From contig CAMZBE010000061.1 in the NCBI GenBank assembly GCA_947304475.1, positions 1-7,633 of the forward strand: a DNA stretch of 7,633 nucleotides, given 5' to 3'. The translations under genes were made by a program, and so were the position numbers. Positions within the stretch are counted from its first letter, which is position 1. Each line of letters starts with the position of its first letter. The notes under the pieces are model-generated. The model worked only from the letters and a program-made list of their open reading frames with translations, was not told the origin of the DNA and ran no database searches. Below, in pieces: positions 1 to 4,458 of this stretch. The DNA is from an uncultured Clostridia bacterium (GTDB lineage: Bacteria; Bacillota; Clostridia; Oscillospirales; CAG-272).

Positions 1-450
1 GAAAACGGCGAGCGCGATCACGCCGGAAACGATCATGACCGTACCGATCAAGGTCGGGACGTCGAACTCGTCGGAGAAGGACGAGATCCGTCCGACGGCG
101 AGGAAATAGACCATCATAAGGATCGCCGACATCGCGCCGGAGGCGTTCTGCACGGGGGAGACGATGCTGACCTCGAGATAGCGGAGCCCGGCGTAGCCGA
201 TCACCATCGAGATAATGTAGCAGAGAGAGGCGGGAGAGTACTTCGCCGCGTTGACGACGAGGGCGGAAAGCGAGAAAGACGTCTCGGCAAACGGCAGCAT
301 CGCGAAGGCGGCGACACCCATCACGAGACCAACCCAGACGGCGATCTTCAGATGAGAATAGCGGTCGTTTTCGTCGGTCCCCTTCTTATAGAAGAGATCG
401 GCAAAACCCCAGCCGAGAATACAGATCAGAGCAGCGACAAACCAATTCAT
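1..450 (-). CDS. EamA/DMT-family permease, N-terminal part (runs off left edge)
   Basis: Translating the minus strand from the ATG at 450-448 gives 150 uninterrupted codons to the window edge, so the C-terminal half is missing. The protein begins MNWFVAALICILGWGFADLF and shows about four to five hydrophobic membrane segments separated by short charged loops. A segment near residues 95-115 (YLEVSIVSPVQNASGAMSAI) matches the end-of-repeat helix of the drug/metabolite transporter superfamily, whose members are two fused EamA repeats of five helices each. It should be an inner-membrane permease; the substrate cannot be told. The start is supported by an AGAGG ribosome binding site about 9 bases upstream and by a promoter at 502-530. 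It lies downstream of the TfoX-type gene in the same direction but has its own promoter. The family call is by recognition of the sequence pattern, without a profile search. Confidence 0.8.
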   Translation of the reverse strand, partial: MNWFVAALICILGWGFADLFYKKGTDENDRYSHLKIAVWVGLVMGVAAFAMLPFAETSFSLSALVVNAAKYSPASLCYIISMVIGYAGLRYLEVSIVSPVQNASGAMSAILMMVYFLAVGRISSFSDEFDVPTLIGTVMIVSGVIALAVF

Positions 451-501
451 GGGACAATCCTCTTTCCGGTGCTTCCGCGGTCAAGAATACACACGCAGGA
501 T

Positions 502-530
502 ATTGTATCACAGAATTCGCGCGATTGCAA
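502..530 (-). promoter_or_regulatory. Sigma-A-type promoter of the EamA permease gene
   Basis: On the minus strand the -35 hexamer TTGCAA (530-525) and the -10 hexamer TACAAT (507-502) are separated by exactly 17 bases. The predicted transcript would start near 495, leaving a leader of about 45 bases before the ATG at 450. Confidence 0.75.
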
Positions 531-546
531 CCTTTTTTGCTGTTTT

Positions 547-858
547 TCAAAGTTTTTTCGGGGGCAGCAGTTCGTCCGCCATCGCGTCAAAGAGTTCTTT
601 CAAGAACTCGCGATCGTCGATCTGTTCGACCAGGAGCATCGGTTTCGCCCCCTCGTAGGGGATCTCCCACGGCGCTTCGGGCATCACTTTTTTCGCGGCG
701 TCGGTCGCCTTGACGAGCAGGCGGTCGTCGTAGATCCCGCCGACGATCTTTCCTTGATAATACAGGATATATTCGCCCATCATCGCCCGATACGAGATCG
801 GGTGCAGGAGCGAGAGTTGATCGAGGACGAAATCAAGATAGTCTTTGGAAGAAGCCAT
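547..858 (-). CDS. TfoX/Sxy N-terminal-domain protein
   Basis: A 103-residue protein consisting of a single TfoX N-terminal domain. The family hallmarks are visible: YRAMMGEYILYY (23-34), GKIVGGIYDDRLLVK (36-50), a central PYEGAKPMLLVE, and a C-terminal FLKELFDAMADELLPPKK helix. In Gammaproteobacteria, TfoX/Sxy controls competence genes and also carries a C-terminal helical domain. That second domain is absent here, as in most stand-alone Firmicutes homologues, whose role is unknown. The start (ATG 858-856) has a GGAG ribosome binding site about 9 bases upstream. Only 19 bases separate it from the stop of the upstream gene, so the two are probably co-transcribed from the promoter at 1410-1438. 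No hairpin terminator is visible after its TGA stop. Confidence 0.88.
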   Translation of the reverse strand: MASSKDYLDFVLDQLSLLHPISYRAMMGEYILYYQGKIVGGIYDDRLLVKATDAAKKVMPEAPWEIPYEGAKPMLLVEQIDDREFLKELFDAMADELLPPKKL

Positions 859-877
859 TCGTTTTCACTCCGTTTTT

Positions 878-1372
878 TCAGCCCTCGTAGGGCGTCAAGT
901 CGTAATGACGATGCACCACTTTCCCGTAAACGTGCCCGACCTGATTGATCTTGTCGGGCGGCATTTCCGTCGGGTTCCCCTCGGCGTCGGTTACCGCCCA
1001 GAGGATCCGCCCCGCTTGCACCCAGTCGTAACATTGTTTCAGTTCGGCGATCGCCGCCGCGTCGGGGTTCTTGTCCCCGTCGTCGTCGATCCAAAGAAAG
1101 TTCCCGTTGTCGAGCAGAAGCAGCACGCTGCCCATGATCCAGTTCACGGGATACCCGCCGTCGACCTCCGCTTCCACGCGCATTCCTTCGACGTTAAGAA
1201 AGCGAAGAAGAACGCTCCCTTCGTTCTCGTCGTATCTCATGAACAGTTCCGCCGACTTGTTCTCCATATCATACGAAAACCGTCCGATCGTGAAATCGTG
1301 AAACTCCCAGTTGCACTCCAAGAAGTTCCGGATCCCCTCTTCGGTGTGTGCCACTTCGTACCAGATCGCCAT
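878..1372 (-). CDS. Unrecognised acidic protein, first gene of a two-gene unit with the TfoX-domain gene
   Basis: A 164-residue protein starting MAIWYEVAHTEEGIRNFLE. I cannot assign a function. There is no signal peptide and no membrane segment. It is acidic and rich in aromatic residues, with a W-x-FHDF segment (24-29), alternating hydrophobic stretches suggesting beta structure (SAELFMRYD; VLLRFLNVEGMRVEAEV), an LLLLDNGNFLWIDDDGD segment near the middle and a C-terminal YDLTPYEG. Proteins of this general look are widespread as single genes in clostridia, and some resemble small immunity-type proteins; that is impression only. The ATG at 1372-1370 is chosen because an AAAGGGG ribosome binding site lies upstream and because the two earlier in-frame ATGs (1438 and 1411) fall inside the promoter hexamers. 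The TfoX-domain gene follows 19 bases after its stop. Confidence 0.75.
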   Translation of the reverse strand: MAIWYEVAHTEEGIRNFLECNWEFHDFTIGRFSYDMENKSAELFMRYDENEGSVLLRFLNVEGMRVEAEVDGGYPVNWIMGSVLLLLDNGNFLWIDDDGDKNPDAAAIAELKQCYDWVQAGRILWAVTDAEGNPTEMPPDKINQVGHVYGKVVHRHYDLTPYEG

Positions 1373-1409
1373 ATCGGTTATCCCCTTTCCTTGCGGCGCG
1401 TTTTTTTCC

Positions 1410-1438
1410 ATTATACCCGAACCGACGCACGATGTCAA
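1410..1438 (-). promoter_or_regulatory. Consensus sigma-A promoter of the unknown/TfoX unit
   Basis: On the minus strand the -35 TTGACA (1438-1433) and -10 TATAAT (1415-1410) are both exact consensus and are separated by 17 bases. Transcription should start near 1403, about 30 bases before the ATG at 1372. This is the strongest-looking promoter in the window. Confidence 0.88.
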
Positions 1439-1456
1439 TGCCGTCCGAATCCACGT

Positions 1457-1485
1457 AAAAAGGAACCCCCGAAGAGGTTCCTTTT
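1457..1485 (-). terminator. Rho-independent terminator of the surface-protein gene
   Basis: A 10-bp perfect stem (1458-1467 pairs with 1476-1485) encloses an 8-base loop and, read on the minus strand, ends in a run of five T. It begins 14 bases after the stop of the surface-protein gene and lies just upstream of the next promoter (1410-1438), so it separates the two transcription units. Confidence 0.82.
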
Positions 1486-1498
1486 AAAAGTGTCTGGA

Positions 1499-2560
1499 TC
1501 AGTCGGCGATATCCGAATAATCCGGCTCAGGCTCCGCATCATCCGGCGAGTGCGTCGCTTTCTTTTTCAGGACGAACAGCGTGACGCCGACCGCGCATCC
1601 GGCGCCGCCGAGGAAGCCGAGGACGATCCAAAGGGCGGTGAGGTTGGGGGCGCGCTTCGGTTCCGGTTCGGGTTCGGGTTCGGGTTCCGGGACGAGGGCA
1701 GCCGCCGCTTCCGCCGCGGCAAGCGCCGCCTCGTCGTCCGACAGGTGCCGCAGGGTGTCCGCGTCGATCTCCGTCTTCTTGGCGGGGGACAGCGCGGCGT
1801 AAGCCGCTCTTGCCGCGACGATCGCGTCTTTATCGGTGGTCGTAACGTCGGACGGCGCGGGGAGCGCGTCGACGGTCTCCTTCACGAGCGCGGCGGAGTC
1901 GGGGCCGGTGATCACGGCGGGTTTGCCCGTCTTGCCCGCATCCAGATCGGCGATCTCGCCGTTGACCTTCACTTCATAATCCCCGACTTTGTGAAAGACC
2001 AAGCCGCCGAAAGACTCTGCGGACTGATCGTATTCGGATGTGAAAACCGAATATGAGTCGGGCGCGGCGGACAGGTTGACTTTCGCGTTCCCGCCGATCC
2101 CGGGGTGGTTGTATCCCGCAAGGTAGTTTCTGCCTTCCAGACGCAGATCGACGGTCAGAACCGGCGTTGCGTCCTCACCGGATCCGGTCACCCCGCTGGT
2201 GAAATGAACGATGGAGCACCAGGTCTGCGGATAGATATACAGATCTCTGAAAACCAGGTGGACCGTCGCGGGCTCCGCGTCCTCGGCATTGTGGATGACG
2301 CGCAGGACGGCGTCGGCGTTCCCTACTCCGCCCGTGATCGTATAGAGCGTGTTTTCAAAGGAATATCCTTCGTGATCCACGCCGTTTTGCGCGTAGTGAT
2401 CGGCAAAGATCCGGATCGGTCCGTCGGCGACGTTCAGGGTGACGTAGTGTTCGAAGCCGTCTTCCTCGGCAGAAACCGTGACCGTGGAAAGCGTCGCGAA
2501 AACCGCGACCATAAGTGCAAGAGCGAGAAGCAGAGAGAAGAGTTTCTGGAAGGTTTTCAT
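1499..2560 (-). CDS. Secreted, membrane-anchored surface protein with EP-repeat stalk
   Basis: A 353-residue exported protein. Residues 1-31 form a signal peptide (charged KTFQK, hydrophobic core, VSA before Glu-32). Residues about 35-215 look like an all-beta domain with an ending (LRLEGRNYLAGYNHPGIGG) like the 'L-x-G-x-N-L...GI' motif of Cthe_2159-type carbohydrate-binding beta-helix domains. Residues about 230-290 (AIVAARAAYAALSPAKK) match the short helical repeat common in clostridial surface proteins. A Glu-Pro stretch (about 290-301) leads to one membrane helix (about 307-331), followed by a KKK stop-transfer and an acidic cytoplasmic tail. There is no LPxTG sorting signal, so anchoring is by the helix. 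The start has an AAGGAG ribosome binding site 8 bases upstream. The carbohydrate-binding reading is tentative. I find no good promoter; the repeat-rich stretch at 2602-2760 lies directly upstream. Confidence 0.82.
   Translation of the reverse strand: MKTFQKLFSLLLALALMVAVFATLSTVTVSAEEDGFEHYVTLNVADGPIRIFADHYAQNGVDHEGYSFENTLYTITGGVGNADAVLRVIHNAEDAEPATVHLVFRDLYIYPQTWCSIVHFTSGVTGSGEDATPVLTVDLRLEGRNYLAGYNHPGIGGNAKVNLSAAPDSYSVFTSEYDQSAESFGGLVFHKVGDYEVKVNGEIADLDAGKTGKPAVITGPDSAALVKETVDALPAPSDVTTTDKDAIVAARAAYAALSPAKKTEIDADTLRHLSDDEAALAAAEAAAALVPEPEPEPEPEPKRAPNLTALWIVLGFLGGAGCAVGVTLFVLKKKATHSPDDAEPEPDYSDIAD
1659..1690. repeat. Short 6-base tandem repeat encoding the Glu-Pro stalk
   Basis: About five copies of a GGTTCG-like hexamer, with C/G variation at one position, encode the alternating Glu-Pro stretch of the surface protein on the minus strand. 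Such in-frame hexamer arrays can change copy number by slippage and so alter stalk length without a frameshift. Confidence 0.7.
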
Positions 2561-2601
2561 ACGGGAGGCTCCTTTTTTGTGAAGTATTCGCCGTGGCGCA
2601 A

Positions 2602-2664
2602 GTGATATCGTTCGATTCGCTCACGGTGATATTTTTGCCGCCTGCGGCAAAGGTGATGTGATGT
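2602..2664. repeat. GTGATAT-type interspersed repeat with internal hairpin
   Basis: GTGATAT occurs at 2602-2608 and 2626-2632, and GTGATGT at 2653-2659 and 2658-2664. Between them a perfect 7-bp hairpin (2634-2640 with 2645-2651, loop CCTG) is visible. This mix of GTGATAT units and short perfect palindromes resembles a small non-coding repeat I recall from gut-clostridial genomes; whether it is multi-copy cannot be seen in one window. Confidence 0.45.
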
Positions 2665-2760
2665 GTTTCTTTTCACGTGCGAAGCGCACGTCACGTTCCG
2701 CGATAGGTATTTCCCGACGCGCCAAAAGCAAGCGTCGGGGGCGCGTGAGCGAAACACATC
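2660..2760. repeat. About 100-bp inverted-repeat element with two internal hairpins
   Basis: Perfect 10-bp terminal inverted repeats (GATGTGTTTC at 2660-2669 and GAAACACATC at 2751-2760) bound the stretch. Inside are a 7-bp hairpin with an AAG loop (2675-2681 with 2685-2691) and an 8-bp hairpin (2713-2720 with 2732-2739, 11-base loop). No convincing gene lies within. It could be a MITE-like or REP-like non-autonomous element, or a structured RNA; no target-site duplication is evident. Confidence 0.5.
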
Positions 2761-2761
2761 G

Positions 2762-2798
2762 AAAAAAACCGTGATTTGCACGCAAATCACGGTTTTTT
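2762..2798 (-). terminator. Terminator of tRNA-Trp (also hairpin-plus-T in the other direction)
   Basis: A perfect 16-bp stem (2763-2778 with 2783-2798) with a CACG loop has A-runs and T-runs at both ends. On the minus strand the hairpin begins at the final A of the tRNA CCA end and finishes with seven T, making it an efficient intrinsic terminator for the tRNA. The symmetric ends mean it could also stop plus-strand transcription. Confidence 0.88.
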
Positions 2799-2873
2799 GG
2801 CAGGGGCGCTAGGACTCGAACCCAGGACCAACGGTTTTGGAGACCGCGATTCTACCAACTGAACTACACCCCT
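2798..2873 (-). tRNA. tRNA-Trp (anticodon CCA)
   Basis: The minus strand folds into a full cloverleaf of 73 bases plus an encoded CCA (2800-2798). The acceptor stem pairs AGGGGTG with CGCCCCT (one T-G pair) and is followed by discriminator G. The D arm contains AGTTGGTA. The anticodon arm is GCGGT-CTCCAAA-ACCGT with anticodon CCA at 2840-2838, and the T arm is CTGGG-TTCGAGT-CCTAG. Anticodon CCA reads UGG, so this is the standard tryptophan tRNA. All complete genes in the window end at TGA or TAA, in agreement with TGA being a stop here. It has its own promoter (2888-2916) and terminator, and is transcribed away from the acetyltransferase pair. Confidence 0.97.
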
Positions 2874-2887
2874 GTACGGCGGGAAAT

Positions 2888-2916
2888 AGTATAGCACACT
2901 TTTTCCGGAATTGCAA
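2888..2916 (-). promoter_or_regulatory. Promoter of tRNA-Trp
   Basis: On the minus strand the -35 TTGCAA (2916-2911) and -10 TATACT (2893-2888) are spaced by 17 bases, and the mature tRNA 5' end lies 15 bases past the -10 box. This gives a short 5' trailer of about eight bases for RNase P to remove. Confidence 0.85.
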
Positions 2917-2978
2917 GGGGGCGCGAAAAGTTTTTTTGGTATTCCGAGTACGGGACGTAGAAAAAGAGGAGATACGTT

Positions 2979-3056
2979 ATGATGAAAATAATAGGCGTGT
3001 CACGCACAAAAGAGTTGAAAAAAGGCGTCTGCTATGCTATTATGGATATGAGGTGA
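2979..3056 (+). CDS. Possible 25-residue leader peptide ahead of the acetyltransferase pair
   Basis: A short ORF beginning with two ATG codons (MMKIIGVSRTKELKKGVC...) has a GAGGAG ribosome binding site about 8 bases upstream, as good as that of any gene in the window. Its TGA stop (3054-3056) overlaps the AGGTGA ribosome binding site of the GNAT gene, whose TTG start follows five bases later. That geometry would suit a regulatory leader or translational coupling, as known for some antibiotic-resistance genes. Against it, the best promoter (3015-3043) lies inside the ORF and I see no clear promoter upstream. It could also be the remnant of a longer gene, or chance. Confidence 0.3.
   Translation: MMKIIGVSRTKELKKGVCYAIMDMR
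3015..3043 (+). promoter_or_regulatory. Likely promoter of the GNAT-cat pair
   Basis: TTGAAA (3015-3020) and TATTAT (3038-3043) are separated by 17 bases. Transcription would begin near 3050, leaving only about 12 leader bases, with the AGGTG ribosome binding site (3051-3055) at the very 5' end of the transcript. It lies within the possible leader ORF, so the two readings compete. Confidence 0.6.
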
Positions 3057-3061
3057 TTTCT

Positions 3062-3565
3062 TTGAAAACGCTTGAAACCGAAAGATTGATCCTGCGCGAT
3101 TGGGAAAGCAGGGATTCAGACGATCTGTTTGCTATTCTATCGAATCCCGCCGTCTCTCTCTCCGAGGGGGCTTCGCCTGTCGAAAGCAAAGAAAAAAGCA
3201 ATGCCGTTTTGGATTATATGATAAGGAAAAAGAACGGGTATGCGATTGAACTGAAATCCACCGGTTCGGTGATCGGCGGAATCGGGTTGAACGAGGACGC
3301 AAAAGGCGATAAGACAGCGCGCAATCTCGGCTTTTATCTGGCGGAAGAATATTGGAACCGGGGCTTGATGACGGAAGCCCTGACGGTCGTTATCGCAAAC
3401 GCCAAAGAGATCACGGACAAATTATCCGCAACGCAATACAACAACCCGAAATCCGAGCATTTATTGAACAAAATGGGATTTCAACAAGCAGGCGTTCTTC
3501 GCAACGTCAAAAGGAAAATCGACGCAGAACCGCACGACGAGCCGTATTATTTGCTGATTCTGTAA
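3062..3565 (+). CDS. GNAT-family N-acetyltransferase (RimJ/RimL type)
   Basis: A 167-residue protein of normal length for single-domain RimJ/RimL-like GNAT enzymes, which move an acetyl group from acetyl-CoA to an amine (protein N-terminus, small molecule or aminoglycoside-like substrate). Visible landmarks are the opening TLETERLILRDW (3-14), beta-strand GSVIGGIGL (68-76), the acetyl-CoA-binding GFYLAEEYWNRGLMTEA (90-106) and NPKSEHLLNKMGF (128-140), the usual end-of-fold motif. The start is taken as TTG at 3062 because AGGTG lies six bases upstream and the family N-terminus begins here; the only upstream in-frame ATG (2837) lies inside the tRNA. The cat-type gene follows after 28 bases, so the two form an operon. 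Base composition is clearly lower in GC than in the flanking genes. The substrate is unknown. Confidence 0.85.
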   Translation: MKTLETERLILRDWESRDSDDLFAILSNPAVSLSEGASPVESKEKSNAVLDYMIRKKNGYAIELKSTGSVIGGIGLNEDAKGDKTARNLGFYLAEEYWNRGLMTEALTVVIANAKEITDKLSATQYNNPKSEHLLNKMGFQQAGVLRNVKRKIDAEPHDEPYYLLIL

Positions 3566-3593
3566 GGTTCAGCCGTTTCGGAGGATAATCGAA

Positions 3594-4244
3594 ATGAACT
3601 TCAAGGTGATTGACAAAGAGACCTACTATCGAAAAGGAGTATTCCGTCACTTTTCGGAAGATTGTAAATGTTCGACGTCTATGACTGCGAGAATTGACGT
3701 CACGGATCTTGTCGCCTATTCCAAGAAAACGAAAACGAAGTTCTACATCAACTTTCTGTACCTTCTCTCAAAGGTTTTGAATTCGCGCGAGGATTACAGA
3801 ATGGGATACCTGTGGCAGACAAACGAATTAATCTGCTACGACGTAATTAATCCCACGCAGTACGTTTTTCACGAAGATACCGAAACCTGCACGCCCGTAT
3901 ACTCAAAATACGACGAGGACTATGAAACGTTCTACGCCGACGCGCTTCGGGACGTTCAAGAAGCGAAAAACACAAGAGAATATCTCGTGGATATGGCAAA
4001 TCATCCGCATTGGTTTGACGCGTCGTATATTTCGTGGCTTTCGTACGATTCACTCAACATCGAATTGCCTGACGGTTAGTTGTTTTTCGCCCCCATCGTC
4101 AACTGGGGAAGGTATCGCGAAGAAGGCGGCAAACTGATGATGCCGGTTACGGTTCGCCTCAACCACGCGATCGCCGACGGGTATCTGATTGCAAACGTGT
4201 TTCGTCTGTTGGAATTGGAAATCAAAGATTTTGCGGGTGCTTGA
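3594..4244 (+). pseudogene. Chloramphenicol-acetyltransferase-type gene interrupted by an in-frame TAG
   Basis: The frame starting at ATG 3594 (GGAGG site 9 bases upstream) encodes a CAT-family protein: MNFKVIDKETYYRKGVFRHF, then STSMTARIDVT (27-37), KFYINFLYLLSKVLN (49-63) and HPHWFDASYISWLSYDSLN (137-155). A TAG at 4077-4079 (codon 162) stops it at 161 residues. The same frame then continues without a shift for 54 codons (LFFAPIVNWGRYREE... to TGA at 4242-4244), including the catalytic HAIADG motif (codons 191-196; His codon at 4164). The full frame of 216 codons matches normal CAT length. Homologues, as I recall them, have Tyr at the interrupted position (PDGYLYFAPI), so one base change from TAC or TAT explains it. 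The 161-residue product lacks the catalytic His and should be inactive. CAT enzymes acetylate chloramphenicol as trimers; this divergent branch may have other substrates. A sequencing error or readthrough is possible. Confidence 0.85.
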
Positions 4245-4256
4245 CGGGCGAATGGG

Positions 4257-4290
4257 ACGAAAGCGAACCAGACTGGTTCGCTTTCGTTTT
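4257..4290 (+). terminator. Terminator of the acetyltransferase pair
   Basis: A perfect 14-bp stem (4257-4270 with 4274-4287) with a GAC loop is followed by a short T-run (4287-4290). It begins 12 bases after the distal TGA of the interrupted cat-type frame, which fits that frame having once been the full-length gene. Confidence 0.85.
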
Positions 4291-4387
4291 CCGTTTCGGG
4301 GAGAATAGGCTGTCTGGAAAGCGGCGACTCTCCTCTCGGCGGAGGAACGGGCGGCAAATAACTTTGCGACTTTATCCGTCAAAAGTA

Positions 4388-4416
4388 TTGCATTTCCGAT
4401 CGTTTGCGGGTATAAT
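4388..4416 (+). promoter_or_regulatory. Promoter of putP
   Basis: TTGCAT (4388-4393) and a perfect TATAAT (4411-4416) are spaced by 17 bases. Transcription would start near 4423, giving a leader of about 35 AT-rich bases before the ATG at 4459. The stretch between the preceding terminator and this promoter (4291-4387) shows nothing I can name. Confidence 0.85.
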
Positions 4417-4458
4417 TGTATTTGTTATTTATAAATATACGGAAGAAAGGGTATTTTT

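Noticed and set aside
881..893. GCCCT-CGT-AGGGC hairpin as terminator of the unknown gene
   Set aside because: It lies inside the coding end of the gene, has no T-run, and encodes the PYEG tail; a similar sequence in the TfoX gene encodes its own PYEG.
1373..1438. Longer start for the 164-residue unknown protein
   Set aside because: The upstream ATGs at 1438 and 1411 lie within the -35 and -10 hexamers of a perfect promoter, so they would not be on the transcript.
845..2056. A 403-codon plus-strand open frame
   Set aside because: It runs antisense across three well-supported minus-strand features, including the consensus promoter and a terminator. Its product is Arg/Gly-rich low-complexity sequence, typical of a GC-rich shadow frame.
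2602..2760. CRISPR array
   Set aside because: The repeated units are only 7 bases, unevenly spaced and mixed with palindromes. There are no uniform spacers and no cas genes.
2798..2873. Genomic-island attachment site at tRNA-Trp
   Set aside because: The AT-richer genes lie on the 5' side of the tRNA, not the 3' side where integrases usually insert. No duplicated tRNA end or integrase is seen.
2837..3061. N-terminal extension of the GNAT frame back to ATG 2837
   Set aside because: The upstream codons run through the tRNA-Trp gene and its promoter, and the family N-terminus begins at the TTG at 3062 with a well-placed ribosome binding site.
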